Below are positions 33,985-41,811 of a DNA stretch of 64,000 nt, one piece after another. The position numbers and the translations under genes are program-made. Numbering within the stretch: the stretch's first letter is position 1; the number at the start of each line of letters is the position of its first letter. The stretch comes from UBA8950 sp034411635 (GTDB lineage: Bacteria; Chloroflexota; Anaerolineae; Anaerolineales; Villigracilaceae): NCBI GenBank assembly GCA_034411635.1, contig DAOUML010000134.1:22977-86976 (forward strand), given 5' to 3'. The notes beneath the pieces are model-generated. The model was given only the letters and a program-made list of their open reading frames with translations. It was not told where the DNA came from and did no database searches.

Positions 33985-35387
33985 GGCTGCCTCTGGGCGC
34001 GCTGCTGGGCGCGTTCTTGTGAGTTGGGAATGCCTTCCATCAGACGGTATTTGGTGACCGCCCGGCGCGAGAGTTCAAATCCTTGCTGGTTGAGTTGTTC
34101 GGTGAGGGCCTGGTCGCTGAGCGGCGTGGGTTCTGCGGCGATCAGGGTTTTTAGCGCGGCGCGGGCGCTCAGGTTGCGCTCGAAAAAACGTGAGAGCGGC
34201 ACAATGTGTCCATCAGGCAATTGTACCTGTTTGCCAGAAACTGCCCGCGAAATGGTCGATTCATGGAAGCCCAGGTCTTCGGCCAGTTTGGCGCGGGTGA
34301 TGGGCTGCAATTGTTGGCTGCCTTGTTTGATGAATTCGCGTTGCAGACCGGCCAGGCGCGCCATGAGCATTTCGAGCGCGGTTTGGCGCTGACGCAAACT
34401 TTTGATGAGCAGGCGCCCGCGCGCGATGGCTTCGCTAAAGCCGCCGCTTTCATCTTCGGCGCGGGCTTGTTTGAAGAACGGGTTCAGGCGCAGCCTTCCG
34501 GCAAAGGGCAGGGCCAGTTCGACAATGAGCGTGGCCTGGGCTGAATCGTGCCAGCGCAGGAGAATATCGGGGGTACGGTAGACAGGTATCGGGTCGCTTG
34601 TTCCGGCCTGGTTGCCCCACCAGGCGCGGGCCGGGTAGGGGTTCAGGTTCGCGCCAATAAAACGGGACGATGTCTCAATTTGTTCCACCGTAAATCCGCT
34701 TTTTTGGGCGATTTGGGAAAGATTGCGGTGGGCGAGCAGGTCAAAATGTTCGAGGCAGGCGCGCGCGGCGGGCGGAACTTCTTCGGTTTGTTGGAGAATG
34801 TCGAGTTGGGCGGATAGGGCCTCACGCGCCGAGGTGGATGCGCACCCCAGCGGGTCGCCGTGCTGGATGAGTTGGCGGACGCGCTCGACCCGCTGCCTGG
34901 GGATGTGAAAATAGGCCGCTACCTCCGCCGGGTCGATGGTCAGCAGGCCGTCGTCGTCGAGGGCGGTGAGCAAGTGGGCGGCGATGGGGCGCTCGTCTGG
35001 TTCGAGTTCGGGGGCAATTTGACGCAGCAGGTGGGCGGCCAGGCTGAGATTTTCTGCGGCTTCGGGGGCTTCGGGGTTTTCGTAGGTTTCGCGCCTTCGG
35101 CTGGGGCTGGCGGGCGTGAAATCGGCCCCGGGGCTGGTGAAGACGATGGTTTGGGCGTTGGGGCGCGCGGCGCATAGTGGGCAGGGGCCGGGTTGAATGG
35201 TTTTTTTGCCACAGGCCGGGCAGCGTGGGGCGCGGGCCAGTTCGAGGGCGGGGTTTTCAGAGAGTTCGCGCTCGATGGTCTGGCGCAGTTCGTCGCTCGT
35301 CAGGTGTAGCAGGTTCATGGTCTGCGTCAGGCTGGCGGTGGTTTGCGGGTGTTGGGTGCTGATTGGGCGTTGAATTTGCTGAAACAT
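33981..35387 (-). CDS. rpoN: RNA polymerase sigma-54 factor with inserted zinc ribbon
   Basis: The 468-residue protein has region I (TASLTQTMNLLHLTSDELRQ, ENPALEL), the core-binding domain (LLTALDDDGLLT, VRQLIQHGDPLGCAS), the -12-binding helix-turn-helix (LAEDLGFHESTISRAVSGKQ) and a variant RpoN box (SRRAVTKYRLMEGIPNSQ versus the usual ARRTVAKYRE). Between region I and the core-binding domain, where region II is usually acidic, sits CPACG-(8)-CPLC (Cys56, 59, 69, 72), a likely zinc ribbon not usual for the family. The N-terminal LxxxQ-rich helix for activator contact is kept. It leads the rpoN-kinase-activator operon and has a -24/-12 promoter upstream. Confidence 0.92.
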   Translation of the reverse strand: MFQQIQRPISTQHPQTTASLTQTMNLLHLTSDELRQTIERELSENPALELARAPRCPACGKKTIQPGPCPLCAARPNAQTIVFTSPGADFTPASPSRRRETYENPEAPEAAENLSLAAHLLRQIAPELEPDERPIAAHLLTALDDDGLLTIDPAEVAAYFHIPRQRVERVRQLIQHGDPLGCASTSAREALSAQLDILQQTEEVPPAARACLEHFDLLAHRNLSQIAQKSGFTVEQIETSSRFIGANLNPYPARAWWGNQAGTSDPIPVYRTPDILLRWHDSAQATLIVELALPFAGRLRLNPFFKQARAEDESGGFSEAIARGRLLIKSLRQRQTALEMLMARLAGLQREFIKQGSQQLQPITRAKLAEDLGFHESTISRAVSGKQVQLPDGHIVPLSRFFERNLSARAALKTLIAAEPTPLSDQALTEQLNQQGFELSRRAVTKYRLMEGIPNSQERAQQRAQRQP

Positions 35388-35431
35388 CGTGTAGTCAATC
35401 CTTTTTTATTGTATCACTTTGTGGTAAGGAT

Positions 35432-35448
35432 TGCAAGTTTTGTGCCAA
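35432..35448 (-). promoter_or_regulatory. Sigma-54 (-24/-12) promoter upstream of rpoN
   Basis: The minus strand reads TTGGCAC, five bases, TTGCA: exact -24 GG and -12 GC with 10 bases between. Expected transcription starts ~35 nt before the rpoN ATG at 35387. This suggests rpoN is autoregulated. Confidence 0.75.
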
Positions 35449-35453
35449 TATGT

Positions 35454-35559
35454 CAGCAATTCTCAATATGGAAGTGAGCCAGACTGTTTTGAATGCGTAG
35501 CGCCGCCTTTGCGCAGCACTTCGCAGGCGGCGCTACATGGGGCGTATTGAGAATTGCTG
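35454..35559. repeat. Nested palindromic element upstream of rpoN (MITE/REP-like)
   Basis: Outer 15-bp inverted repeats (35454-35468 and 35545-35559) enclose an inner 12-bp inverted repeat (35497-35508 and 35525-35536). There is no coding potential. The element abuts the sigma-54 promoter by 5 bp. The rest of 35388-35661 holds only that promoter and a terminator. Confidence 0.7.
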
Positions 35560-35610
35560 CCAATGTGTTTAGCGTTTAAGGTTGAATGTTTAAGGGTTGG
35601 GGGATTAAGC

Positions 35611-35653
35611 GCAAAAAGGGCTATCCAGGCTGCTGCCGGATAGCCCTTTTTGC
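35611..35653 (-). terminator. Terminator after the CoA-transferase gene
   Basis: A 16-bp perfect stem (35611-35626 with 35638-35653) ending in a T run on the minus strand, just past the stop at 35662. Confidence 0.85.
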
Positions 35654-35661
35654 GGACTTTG

Positions 35662-36564
35662 CTAATATTTGCCGTAGTTGATGGCTTCGCTCATCAGGGC
35701 TGGCACGGCCAGTTGTTGGTGTTTTTCTGGGCCGAGTTTTTGCCAGTATTCTTCGCGGTTCACTACGCCAAAAACCCATTCATCGAGATAGGCCTGGGTA
35801 AGGGCCGGGTCAGCGGAGATTTTGTCCCATTCGAGGTAGAACTCGTTGTCGCGATCATAGTAACCCTGGGCATAACTGGGATGGGCGGCATACGGAACGT
35901 GGCAAACCGCGCTGACGATGAAGCCGGGAATCATCGTCCGGTTCGGGTCGGAGCGGATGACGCTTTCGGCGACGATTTCTTCGGCGGTTAGAATGACTTT
36001 CTTCGCGGCGAAGGCCACTTCCTTTTGTTCGCCGACGATGCCCCACAGGTGGGCGTTGCCATTTTCATCGGCGCGCTGAACGTGAACGATGGCGACATCT
36101 GGGTTTAGGGCTGGCACGGTGATGACTTCGCGTCCGCTGTAGGGGTCGGTGACGCGTTTGATGTTGGGGTTGGCGGCTTCGAGCGAGGTTGCGCCGGTCT
36201 GGTTCATGGGCAGGAAGGGCAATCCGCTGGCCCCGGCTTGTAGACGGGTGATCATGCCGAAGTGGGAGTATTCTTCCCATTCGAGTTGGCCTTGCTCGAT
36301 GGCTTTGCGCACAATGCGCAGCGAGCCGACTCCGGGGTTGCCCATATAAGAGAAGATGACTTTTTTGGCGCATCCGGCGGCGACCAGTTGGTCATAAATC
36401 AGATCGGGGGTGGCGCGGGCCAGGGTCAGGTCGCGTTTGCCCTGGCGGATGATTTCGTGCCCGGCGGCGAAGGGAATCAGGTGGGTGAATCCGGCGGCGT
36501 ACAGGCTGTCGCCATCCTGAACGTGGGTGGCGATGGCTTCTTGCAGGGAGGTGAGTTTGCTCAT
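35662..36564 (-). CDS. CoA-transferase family subunit A (GctA-like), orphan
   Basis: The ATG at 36564 (AAGGA upstream) gives 300 residues matching subunit A of glutaconate/3-oxoacid-type CoA transferases: DGDSLYAAGFTHLIPFAAGHEI, GNPGVGSLRIVRKAIE, EEYSHFGMITRLQAGASGLPFLP, VTVPALNPDVAIVHVQRADE and NGNAHLWG. Subunit A binds CoA; the catalytic Glu is normally in subunit B, which usually lies next to it. Here a terminator follows and no B gene is in the window. The partner must be elsewhere, or the protein acts alone. Substrate unknown. Confidence 0.8.
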   Translation of the reverse strand: MSKLTSLQEAIATHVQDGDSLYAAGFTHLIPFAAGHEIIRQGKRDLTLARATPDLIYDQLVAAGCAKKVIFSYMGNPGVGSLRIVRKAIEQGQLEWEEYSHFGMITRLQAGASGLPFLPMNQTGATSLEAANPNIKRVTDPYSGREVITVPALNPDVAIVHVQRADENGNAHLWGIVGEQKEVAFAAKKVILTAEEIVAESVIRSDPNRTMIPGFIVSAVCHVPYAAHPSYAQGYYDRDNEFYLEWDKISADPALTQAYLDEWVFGVVNREEYWQKLGPEKHQQLAVPALMSEAINYGKY

Positions 36565-36578
36565 TGGGGAGTCCTTGC

Positions 36579-36827
36579 CTATTTTTTCTTCAATTTTCCG
36601 AGTAGTTTGCGTAGCGAGCCAAATCGCCCGGCATCTTTGGGGGCTGAGGCGGTGCTGCGCTTGAATCGCCAGGCGAGTACCAGGCTGGCGACGCTGACAA
36701 TGAAAAGGGTGAAGTCGGTTTCGCTGCTCATGTCGGAGATGATGAACAGCCACAGGGTAGTAATGCCAATTAGAAGCAAGAATGTGCCAATGCGGGAGAT
36801 GAATTCTTTGCGTTCGCCTTCTTCCAT
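36579..36827 (-). CDS. Small two-helix membrane protein
   Basis: The 82-residue protein has an acidic start (MEEGERKEFISR), two membrane helices (IGTFLLLIGITTLWLFII; FTLFIVSVASLVLAW) and a basic tail (RKLLGKLKKK). The tail should lie in the cytoplasm. It is 14 nt upstream of the CoA-transferase gene and probably cotranscribed. No family recognised. Confidence 0.6.
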   Translation of the reverse strand: MEEGERKEFISRIGTFLLLIGITTLWLFIISDMSSETDFTLFIVSVASLVLAWRFKRSTASAPKDAGRFGSLRKLLGKLKKK

Positions 36828-36975
36828 CGCGTGCCTGCCTTTTCTGGTTGGGTTTACTCTATTCTAAACGAAATTGGCGGTTTGGGGTTATGGACGTGTT
36901 TGGTCTTAAATATTGGTGTGCTATTACGCGATAATAACTGATATATGTCATCTAAACCTGCGCGCCTGGCCTTGT

Positions 36976-36981
36976 TATAAT
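36976..36981 (+). promoter_or_regulatory. -10 box of the SLC13 transporter gene
   Basis: A perfect TATAAT stands 37 nt before the ATG at 37019, with no clear -35 at 16-18 bp. AAGGAG precedes the start codon. Confidence 0.4.
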
Positions 36982-37018
36982 CGACCAGCACTTTCAGAAA
37001 GTTGACCAAGGAGCATAT

Positions 37019-38890
37019 ATGACCGTTGAAATGTGGATTGCTATTGGGATTTTGGCATTCGCAATCGTTTTTTTTGTTACTGAATGGCTACGAGTGGATG
37101 TCGTAGCCTTAATTGTTGTCATTGCATTAATGGTGTCAGGGTTGCTGACGCCCGCCCAGGCGATTTCCGGTTTCTCGAATACGCTTGTGCTGACCATCGC
37201 GGCCTTGTTCATTATTGGCGGCGCCATTTTGCAAACCGGGTTGGCGGGTATTATCGGCAATTCGGTTTTGAAAATTGCCGGAACCAACCCAACCCGTTTG
37301 CTGATTGTGGTCATGGTGGCGGTGGCGCTCATGTCGGCTTTTATGAGCAGCACCGGCACTGTGGCGGTTTTGCTTCCGGCGGTGGTCAGTTTGGCGGCCA
37401 GTTTGCGCATTAGCCCCTCGAAATTGTTGATTCCGCTGGCGTATGCTTCTTTGCTGGGCGGGGCCTTAACCCTGATTGGCACGCCGCCCAACCTGGTGGT
37501 AAGTGATATTCTGCGCGATAATGGCTACCGTCCGTTCCAATTTTTTGATTTTACAATTATCGGCGCGCTTTTATTGCTGACGGGTGTGGCGTTCATGGCC
37601 TTGCTGGGCAAACGCCTGCTGCCAGACCGCGCCCCGGTACGGGAGTTTACCAAACTGCCAACCCCCAGAGAGATTGTTAGCCGCTATGCCCTGGCTGACA
37701 ATCTTTTTCGTTTGCGGGTGCGTTCGGCCTCTTTGCTGATAGGAAAGACCGTTGCCGAAGCCGAATTTGGTAAAAATTTCAATGTCACTATTCTGGAATT
37801 GCGCCGAAAATCGCCAGATCGCACGATGGTTCAGGTGGGCGAGGCCCGTCTGGTGTGGCATGAGGACAAGGATCAGCGCAAAAAGCCCAGCGTTGATACC
37901 GCTTTTGAAACAGGTGATTTGCTCATCGTGCAGGGACACGCCGATGATGTCGCTTTGCTGGCCGCCTCGTGGAATTTGGGCGTGCAACCTGCCCAGGCCG
38001 AAGACGACCAATCGCTGATGAATCAAGAAGTGGGCATGGCTGAAATTCTCTTGCCTGAAGATTCTTCGCTGGTTGGTAAAAATCTTGTCGATTTGCAGTT
38101 TGGCGTGCGTTATCGCCTGAGTGTGATGGGCATTCGTCGGCCTGGCGGTGAAGAAGCGCTAAACCTGAAAACAACCCCGTTGCGTTTTGGCGATACGCTT
38201 CTGGTGCAGGGATCGTGGGAAAATATCCTCAATTTGCGTAAAAACCAGCGCGATTTTGTGGTGATGGGGCAGCCCGAAGCCATGCTGGGCCCGGTTAATC
38301 AGCGCAAGGCCCCGATTGCGGCGGTGATTTTGGTGGGTATGTTGGTGGTGATGATTGGCGACTTTATGCCGCTTACCACAACGGCCATGCTGGCTGGTGT
38401 ATTAATGATTTTGACCGGCTGCCTGACCATTGACGAAGCCTATGATTTTATTGATTGGAAGAGCATCGTTTTGATTGCGGGCATGTTGCCGATGAGCATT
38501 GCGCTGGAGCAAGTTGGCTTGGTAAAACTTGTGGCCGAAGGCATGGTGAGCACTTTGGGCGCGCAGGGGCCGCTTTGGATGCTGGCCGGCCTTTTCATTG
38601 GCACGGCGGTTTTTACCCAGTTGCTCTCGAACACGGCCACAACCGTTCTGCTTGCGCCGCTGGCTTTTGCAACCGCGATTGGCATGGGGGTTCAGCCCCA
38701 CGCCTTTTTAATGGCGGTGGCTATTGCGGCCTCGATGGCTTTTGCCACCCCGGTGGCAACGCCGGTTAATACGCTGGTGATGGGCGCGGGCAATTATCGT
38801 TTTAGCGATTACGCAAAAGCAGGTATTCCGATGCTTTTGCTTGCCACCCTGGTTGCTTTGCTGGTGCTGCCGCTTCTGTGGCCGTTTTAG
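37019..38890 (+). CDS. SLC13/DASS-type anion transporter with two TrkA-C domains
   Basis: The 623-residue protein has an N-terminal transporter half (~1-190), two RCK_C/TrkA-C domains in the middle (~210-320 and ~335-420; DNLFRLRVRSASLLIGKTV..., EILLPEDSSLVGKNLVDLQF) and a C-terminal transporter half (~430-623). The family's paired substrate motifs are visible: SSTGTVAVLLPAV and LIGTPPNLVVS in the first half, LSNTATTVLLAPLA and FATPVATPVNT in the second. Such proteins carry sulfate, dicarboxylates or other anions, often with Na+; TrkA-C domains may gate by ligand binding. Substrate unknown. Single gene. Confidence 0.88.
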   Translation: MTVEMWIAIGILAFAIVFFVTEWLRVDVVALIVVIALMVSGLLTPAQAISGFSNTLVLTIAALFIIGGAILQTGLAGIIGNSVLKIAGTNPTRLLIVVMVAVALMSAFMSSTGTVAVLLPAVVSLAASLRISPSKLLIPLAYASLLGGALTLIGTPPNLVVSDILRDNGYRPFQFFDFTIIGALLLLTGVAFMALLGKRLLPDRAPVREFTKLPTPREIVSRYALADNLFRLRVRSASLLIGKTVAEAEFGKNFNVTILELRRKSPDRTMVQVGEARLVWHEDKDQRKKPSVDTAFETGDLLIVQGHADDVALLAASWNLGVQPAQAEDDQSLMNQEVGMAEILLPEDSSLVGKNLVDLQFGVRYRLSVMGIRRPGGEEALNLKTTPLRFGDTLLVQGSWENILNLRKNQRDFVVMGQPEAMLGPVNQRKAPIAAVILVGMLVVMIGDFMPLTTTAMLAGVLMILTGCLTIDEAYDFIDWKSIVLIAGMLPMSIALEQVGLVKLVAEGMVSTLGAQGPLWMLAGLFIGTAVFTQLLSNTATTVLLAPLAFATAIGMGVQPHAFLMAVAIAASMAFATPVATPVNTLVMGAGNYRFSDYAKAGIPMLLLATLVALLVLPLLWPF

Positions 38891-39343
38891 TGAGAAAAAA
38901 CTTGTCTCTTTGGCAATCTTTATGGTATGCCTACCCACCCTCACCCCCGGCCCCTCTCCCGGTGGGAGAGGGGAGAAAACAGGGACGCTTCTGTCACTTT
39001 CAGAAAAAAATTCGTTTTATATGTCCGATTCCCTCTCCCTTAGGGAGAGGGCTAGGGTGAGGGTAGGTAGTTACAATTTCCGACTCTTCTCGGCAAGTGG
39101 CATGTGCCGCGCCATAACAAATAGACAGTCAGGGCGCCCAATGGTTTATTGCCGATTTTGTCTACAATACAAAATCAATTATTACGCCAGAAAATATATT
39201 CGCAATTTTTCTATAAGATTAGCAAATATATGACAAATATCACCTTGATAAGGATACAAGCGTAACATCCGCTTCAAGAGTGCTTATGATAAAATCTGGC
39301 AGTCCGTTTGTGACGAAAAACCCAATCTACGCGAGGAGGCAAA
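38891..39343. other. 453-bp intergenic region upstream of nuoA
   Basis: It contains the palindromic repeat at 38931-39070 and an AT-rich stretch (39120-39340) that probably holds the nuoA promoter; a TATGAT box lies at 39284-39289 and a good GGAGG ahead of the nuoA ATG. No gene is evident. Confidence 0.5.
38931..39070. repeat. Palindromic intergenic element with imperfect ~28-bp terminal inverted repeats
   Basis: Each end is a small hairpin (38951-38973 and 39031-39051) of the CCCTCTCCC/GGGAGAGGG type, and the outer arms (38931-38960, 39043-39070) are inverted copies of each other. It is non-coding, of the REP/MITE kind often seen in many copies. Confidence 0.75.
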
Positions 39344-39700
39344 ATGGAAAATCCCTGGGTATATCTTGGTCTTTTCCTAATCGTGTCGGCTATCATCCCT
39401 ATCGCAGCCATTGTGATGGCGATGATACTGGCACCCAGAAAGCCCAACCCGATCAAACTAAGCACTTATGAGTGCGGTCTTGAAACGGTGGGCGATAGCT
39501 GGGTGCAATTCAAAGCACAATATTACGTTTTTGCGCTGGCCTTTCTAATTTTTGATGTGGAAACGGTCTTTTTGTTTCCCTGGGCGATGACCCTGAACAT
39601 CATGCCAATTTTTGTGGTAGTAGAAGGCATTATCTTTATTCTCATCCTCATGGCCGGGCTGTATTACATCTGGCGCAAAGGGATGCTGGATTGGGTTTAA
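39344..39700 (+). CDS. nuoA: NADH-quinone oxidoreductase subunit A
   Basis: This 118-residue NuoA has three membrane helices and the signature loop STYECGLETVGDSW, FKAQYYVFALAFLIFDVETVFLFPWA with its acidic residues near the quinone channel. GAGGAGG precedes the ATG. In most operons nuoB follows; here a hairpin and then nuoH follow, so the peripheral-arm genes nuoB-G and nuoI must be elsewhere in the genome. Confidence 0.93.
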   Translation: MENPWVYLGLFLIVSAIIPIAAIVMAMILAPRKPNPIKLSTYECGLETVGDSWVQFKAQYYVFALAFLIFDVETVFLFPWAMTLNIMPIFVVVEGIIFILILMAGLYYIWRKGMLDWV

Positions 39701-39714
39701 TATCCATTTGAAAA

Positions 39715-39750
39715 GAAAAGGCTGATAAGGTTCCCCATATCAGCCTTTTC
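39715..39750 (+). terminator. Hairpin between nuoA and nuoH
   Basis: A 13-bp perfect stem (39715-39727 with 39738-39750), right arm ending TTTTC. It may act as a partial terminator or processing site that sets different nuoA and nuoH levels. Confidence 0.65.
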
Positions 39751-39770
39751 ATTGTTTGGAGGAGCAATCC

Positions 39771-40958
39771 ATGGAATTTCTTACAGACCCTATCAAGGTG
39801 GTCTATGAATGGTTGATGGGAATCCTTCTCGGCTGGGGCTGGGCCGACTGGGTTTCTGAACTGGTCATCAACTTTCTTGCCATCGTCGTATTTATCATGG
39901 CGATCATGGTCATTGACATCCTGCTGGTTTGGGTGGAGCGCAAGGTCGTTGCCCGCTTTCAGGATCGCCTTGGCCCCAACCGGGTTGGCCCTTTTGGCTT
40001 GTTCCAGCCTTTTCCGGATATCATCAAACTGATACTCAAGGAAGACATCACCCCTCAGGGTGCCGACCGGGTCGTCTTCAACCTGGCGCCCATTCTGTCG
40101 ATGGCCTCGGTGCTGATTATCTGGGCTGTCTTTCCGCTTGGCTCGCGCATCTATGGCGTTGATCTAAACGTCGGCCTGCTTTACTTGATTGCGGCTGGCG
40201 CGCTCGGCACGCTTTCCATCATTATGGCGGGCTGGGCCTCGAACAACAAATATGCCCTGGTCGGCGCGTATCGCATGGTCGCCAACATGATTTCGTATGA
40301 AATTCCGATGGTGGTTTCCCTGCTCATCCCGGCGGTCATTGTTGGCTCAATGAGTTTTGCTGCCATCACCGAAGCGCAGTCGGTTTTCTGGTTTGTGCTG
40401 GTCTCGCCGCTGGGCGCGCTCATCTTCCTGATTGCTTCAATTGCTGAACTGGGGCGCGCGCCCTTCGATTTGGACGAAGGCGAATCGGAAATCGTTTCCG
40501 GTTTCCACATTGAGTATTCGGGCATGAAGTTTGGCCTGTTCTACGCTGGCGAACTCCTGCATGCCTACACTTTCGGCGGTTTCCTGGCGGTTTTGTTCTT
40601 TGGCGGCTGGCAGGGCCCCTGGGCCGAGCAGTATCCGCTCTTGGGCGCGTTTTACCTTCTGGTTAAGGCCATGATTGGCTACTGGGTCATCATGTGGGTC
40701 AAATATACCGTTCCGCGCATTCGCATCGACCACATGCTGGCCTTCAACTGGAAATTCCTGACGCCGCTGTCGTTTGTCCTGTTGATGGTGACTGCCCTGG
40801 TGCATCGCCTGTTGCTCGATGCGCCCACCTGGCTGTATGTTTCGGGGCTGTTTTTGTCGAACGTCGTCCTGGCCTGGGTTGTGATTGAGTTCTTGCGCTC
40901 ACATTCGCGTCAAAAGCGCGAGGCAAAAGCCGCGGCGCAATCTGGCGCGGCTGATTAG
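39771..40958 (+). CDS. nuoH: NADH-quinone oxidoreductase subunit H
   Basis: This 395-residue NuoH starts at ATG 39771 behind GGAGGAG. It carries the conserved quinone-chamber motifs: VERKVVARFQDRLGPNRVGP, FPLGSRIYGVDLNVGLLY, NKYALVGAYRMVANMISYEIP and the acidic loop PFDLDEGESEIVSGFHIEYSG. NuoH joins the peripheral and membrane arms and forms much of the quinone site. A ~50-residue C-terminal extension ends in a charged tail (RSHSRQKREAKAAAQ). Confidence 0.95.
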   Translation: MEFLTDPIKVVYEWLMGILLGWGWADWVSELVINFLAIVVFIMAIMVIDILLVWVERKVVARFQDRLGPNRVGPFGLFQPFPDIIKLILKEDITPQGADRVVFNLAPILSMASVLIIWAVFPLGSRIYGVDLNVGLLYLIAAGALGTLSIIMAGWASNNKYALVGAYRMVANMISYEIPMVVSLLIPAVIVGSMSFAAITEAQSVFWFVLVSPLGALIFLIASIAELGRAPFDLDEGESEIVSGFHIEYSGMKFGLFYAGELLHAYTFGGFLAVLFFGGWQGPWAEQYPLLGAFYLLVKAMIGYWVIMWVKYTVPRIRIDHMLAFNWKFLTPLSFVLLMVTALVHRLLLDAPTWLYVSGLFLSNVVLAWVVIEFLRSHSRQKREAKAAAQSGAAD

Positions 40959-40978
40959 GGCGGGGAGGATTGGAGATT

Positions 40979-41479
40979 ATGACTGCTGAACAAATCATCT
41001 TTTTCCTGACTGCGGCGTTCATTCTGATTTCGGCGCTGATGGTCGTGACCACCCGTAATCTGGTTCACGCGGCCCTGTGGTTAATTGCTGTCCTTTTCGG
41101 GGCGGCGGTGCTGTTTGCCAGCCTTGATGCCGCTTTCCTGGCTGTGGTGCAGATTGTGGTCTACATCGGCGCAATAGCGATTATGTTCATCTTCGCCGTG
41201 ATGTTTACCCGCCGCAACCTGCTCAGCGATTCTCCGCAGACCAACGCGGGCTGGCCCTGGGCGGCTCTGATATCGATTGCCACTTTTGCCGGGCTGGTTT
41301 TCCTTTCCGGCCAGATGAACAACGCAAACGCCCAAAAAGCGGATGTGGTTGGCGACCCGCTGATGGGGCTTTCGCTGGCTCTGGTTACACCAGATGCCTA
41401 TGTGCTGGCTTTTGAAGTGGCATCCATTATGCTCGTGGCGGCGCTGGTTGGCGCGGTCTACATTGCAAACCGCAAATAG
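40979..41479 (+). CDS. nuoJ: NADH-quinone oxidoreductase subunit J
   Basis: This 166-residue NuoJ starts at ATG 40979 (GGAG upstream; TTG 40970 is less likely). It has five membrane helices with the pi-bulge helix motif VQIVVYIGAIAIMFIFAVMF. NuoJ lies next to NuoK and NuoH and its helix 3 rotates during the coupling cycle. There is no nuoI between nuoH and nuoJ, unlike the common order. Confidence 0.93.
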   Translation: MTAEQIIFFLTAAFILISALMVVTTRNLVHAALWLIAVLFGAAVLFASLDAAFLAVVQIVVYIGAIAIMFIFAVMFTRRNLLSDSPQTNAGWPWAALISIATFAGLVFLSGQMNNANAQKADVVGDPLMGLSLALVTPDAYVLAFEVASIMLVAALVGAVYIANRK

Positions 41480-41493
41480 GAGGCGCGCAGAAT

Positions 41494-41802
41494 ATGGTTC
41501 CTTTGTCCTGGTATCTTTTTCTTGCGGCGGCGCTTTTTAGCATCGGTCTGTATGCGGTGCTGGCGCGCAAAAATGTGATTGCAATTTTGCTCGGCATCGA
41601 ACTGATGCTCAACGCCGCCAATATCAACCTGGTCTCGTTCTGGCGCTATGGCGACACAGCCTTTATGGGCGGACAGGTTTTTGCAATTATTGTCTTCGCC
41701 GTCGCCGCCGCGGAAGTCGCGGTTGGCCTGGCGCTGGTTATCGCTGTCTACCGCACTCGAAAGACGGTGGTGGCCGATGAACTCGACCTCATGAAGTGGT
41801 AG
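41494..41802 (+). CDS. nuoK: NADH-quinone oxidoreductase subunit K
   Basis: This 102-residue three-helix NuoK keeps both key membrane glutamates: one in LLGIELMLNAANINL and one in AAAEVAVGLALVIAVY, which form the link between the quinone site and the antiporter-like subunits. It lies 14 nt after nuoJ and 9 nt before nuoL. Confidence 0.95.
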   Translation: MVPLSWYLFLAAALFSIGLYAVLARKNVIAILLGIELMLNAANINLVSFWRYGDTAFMGGQVFAIIVFAVAAAEVAVGLALVIAVYRTRKTVVADELDLMKW

Positions 41803-41811
41803 GAGCGAACG

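Noticed and set aside
39290..39310. TGGCAGTCCGTTTGT before nuoA as a sigma-54 promoter
   Set aside because: The -12 element has GT instead of GC and the -24 element is imperfect; nuo genes are rarely sigma-54 dependent.
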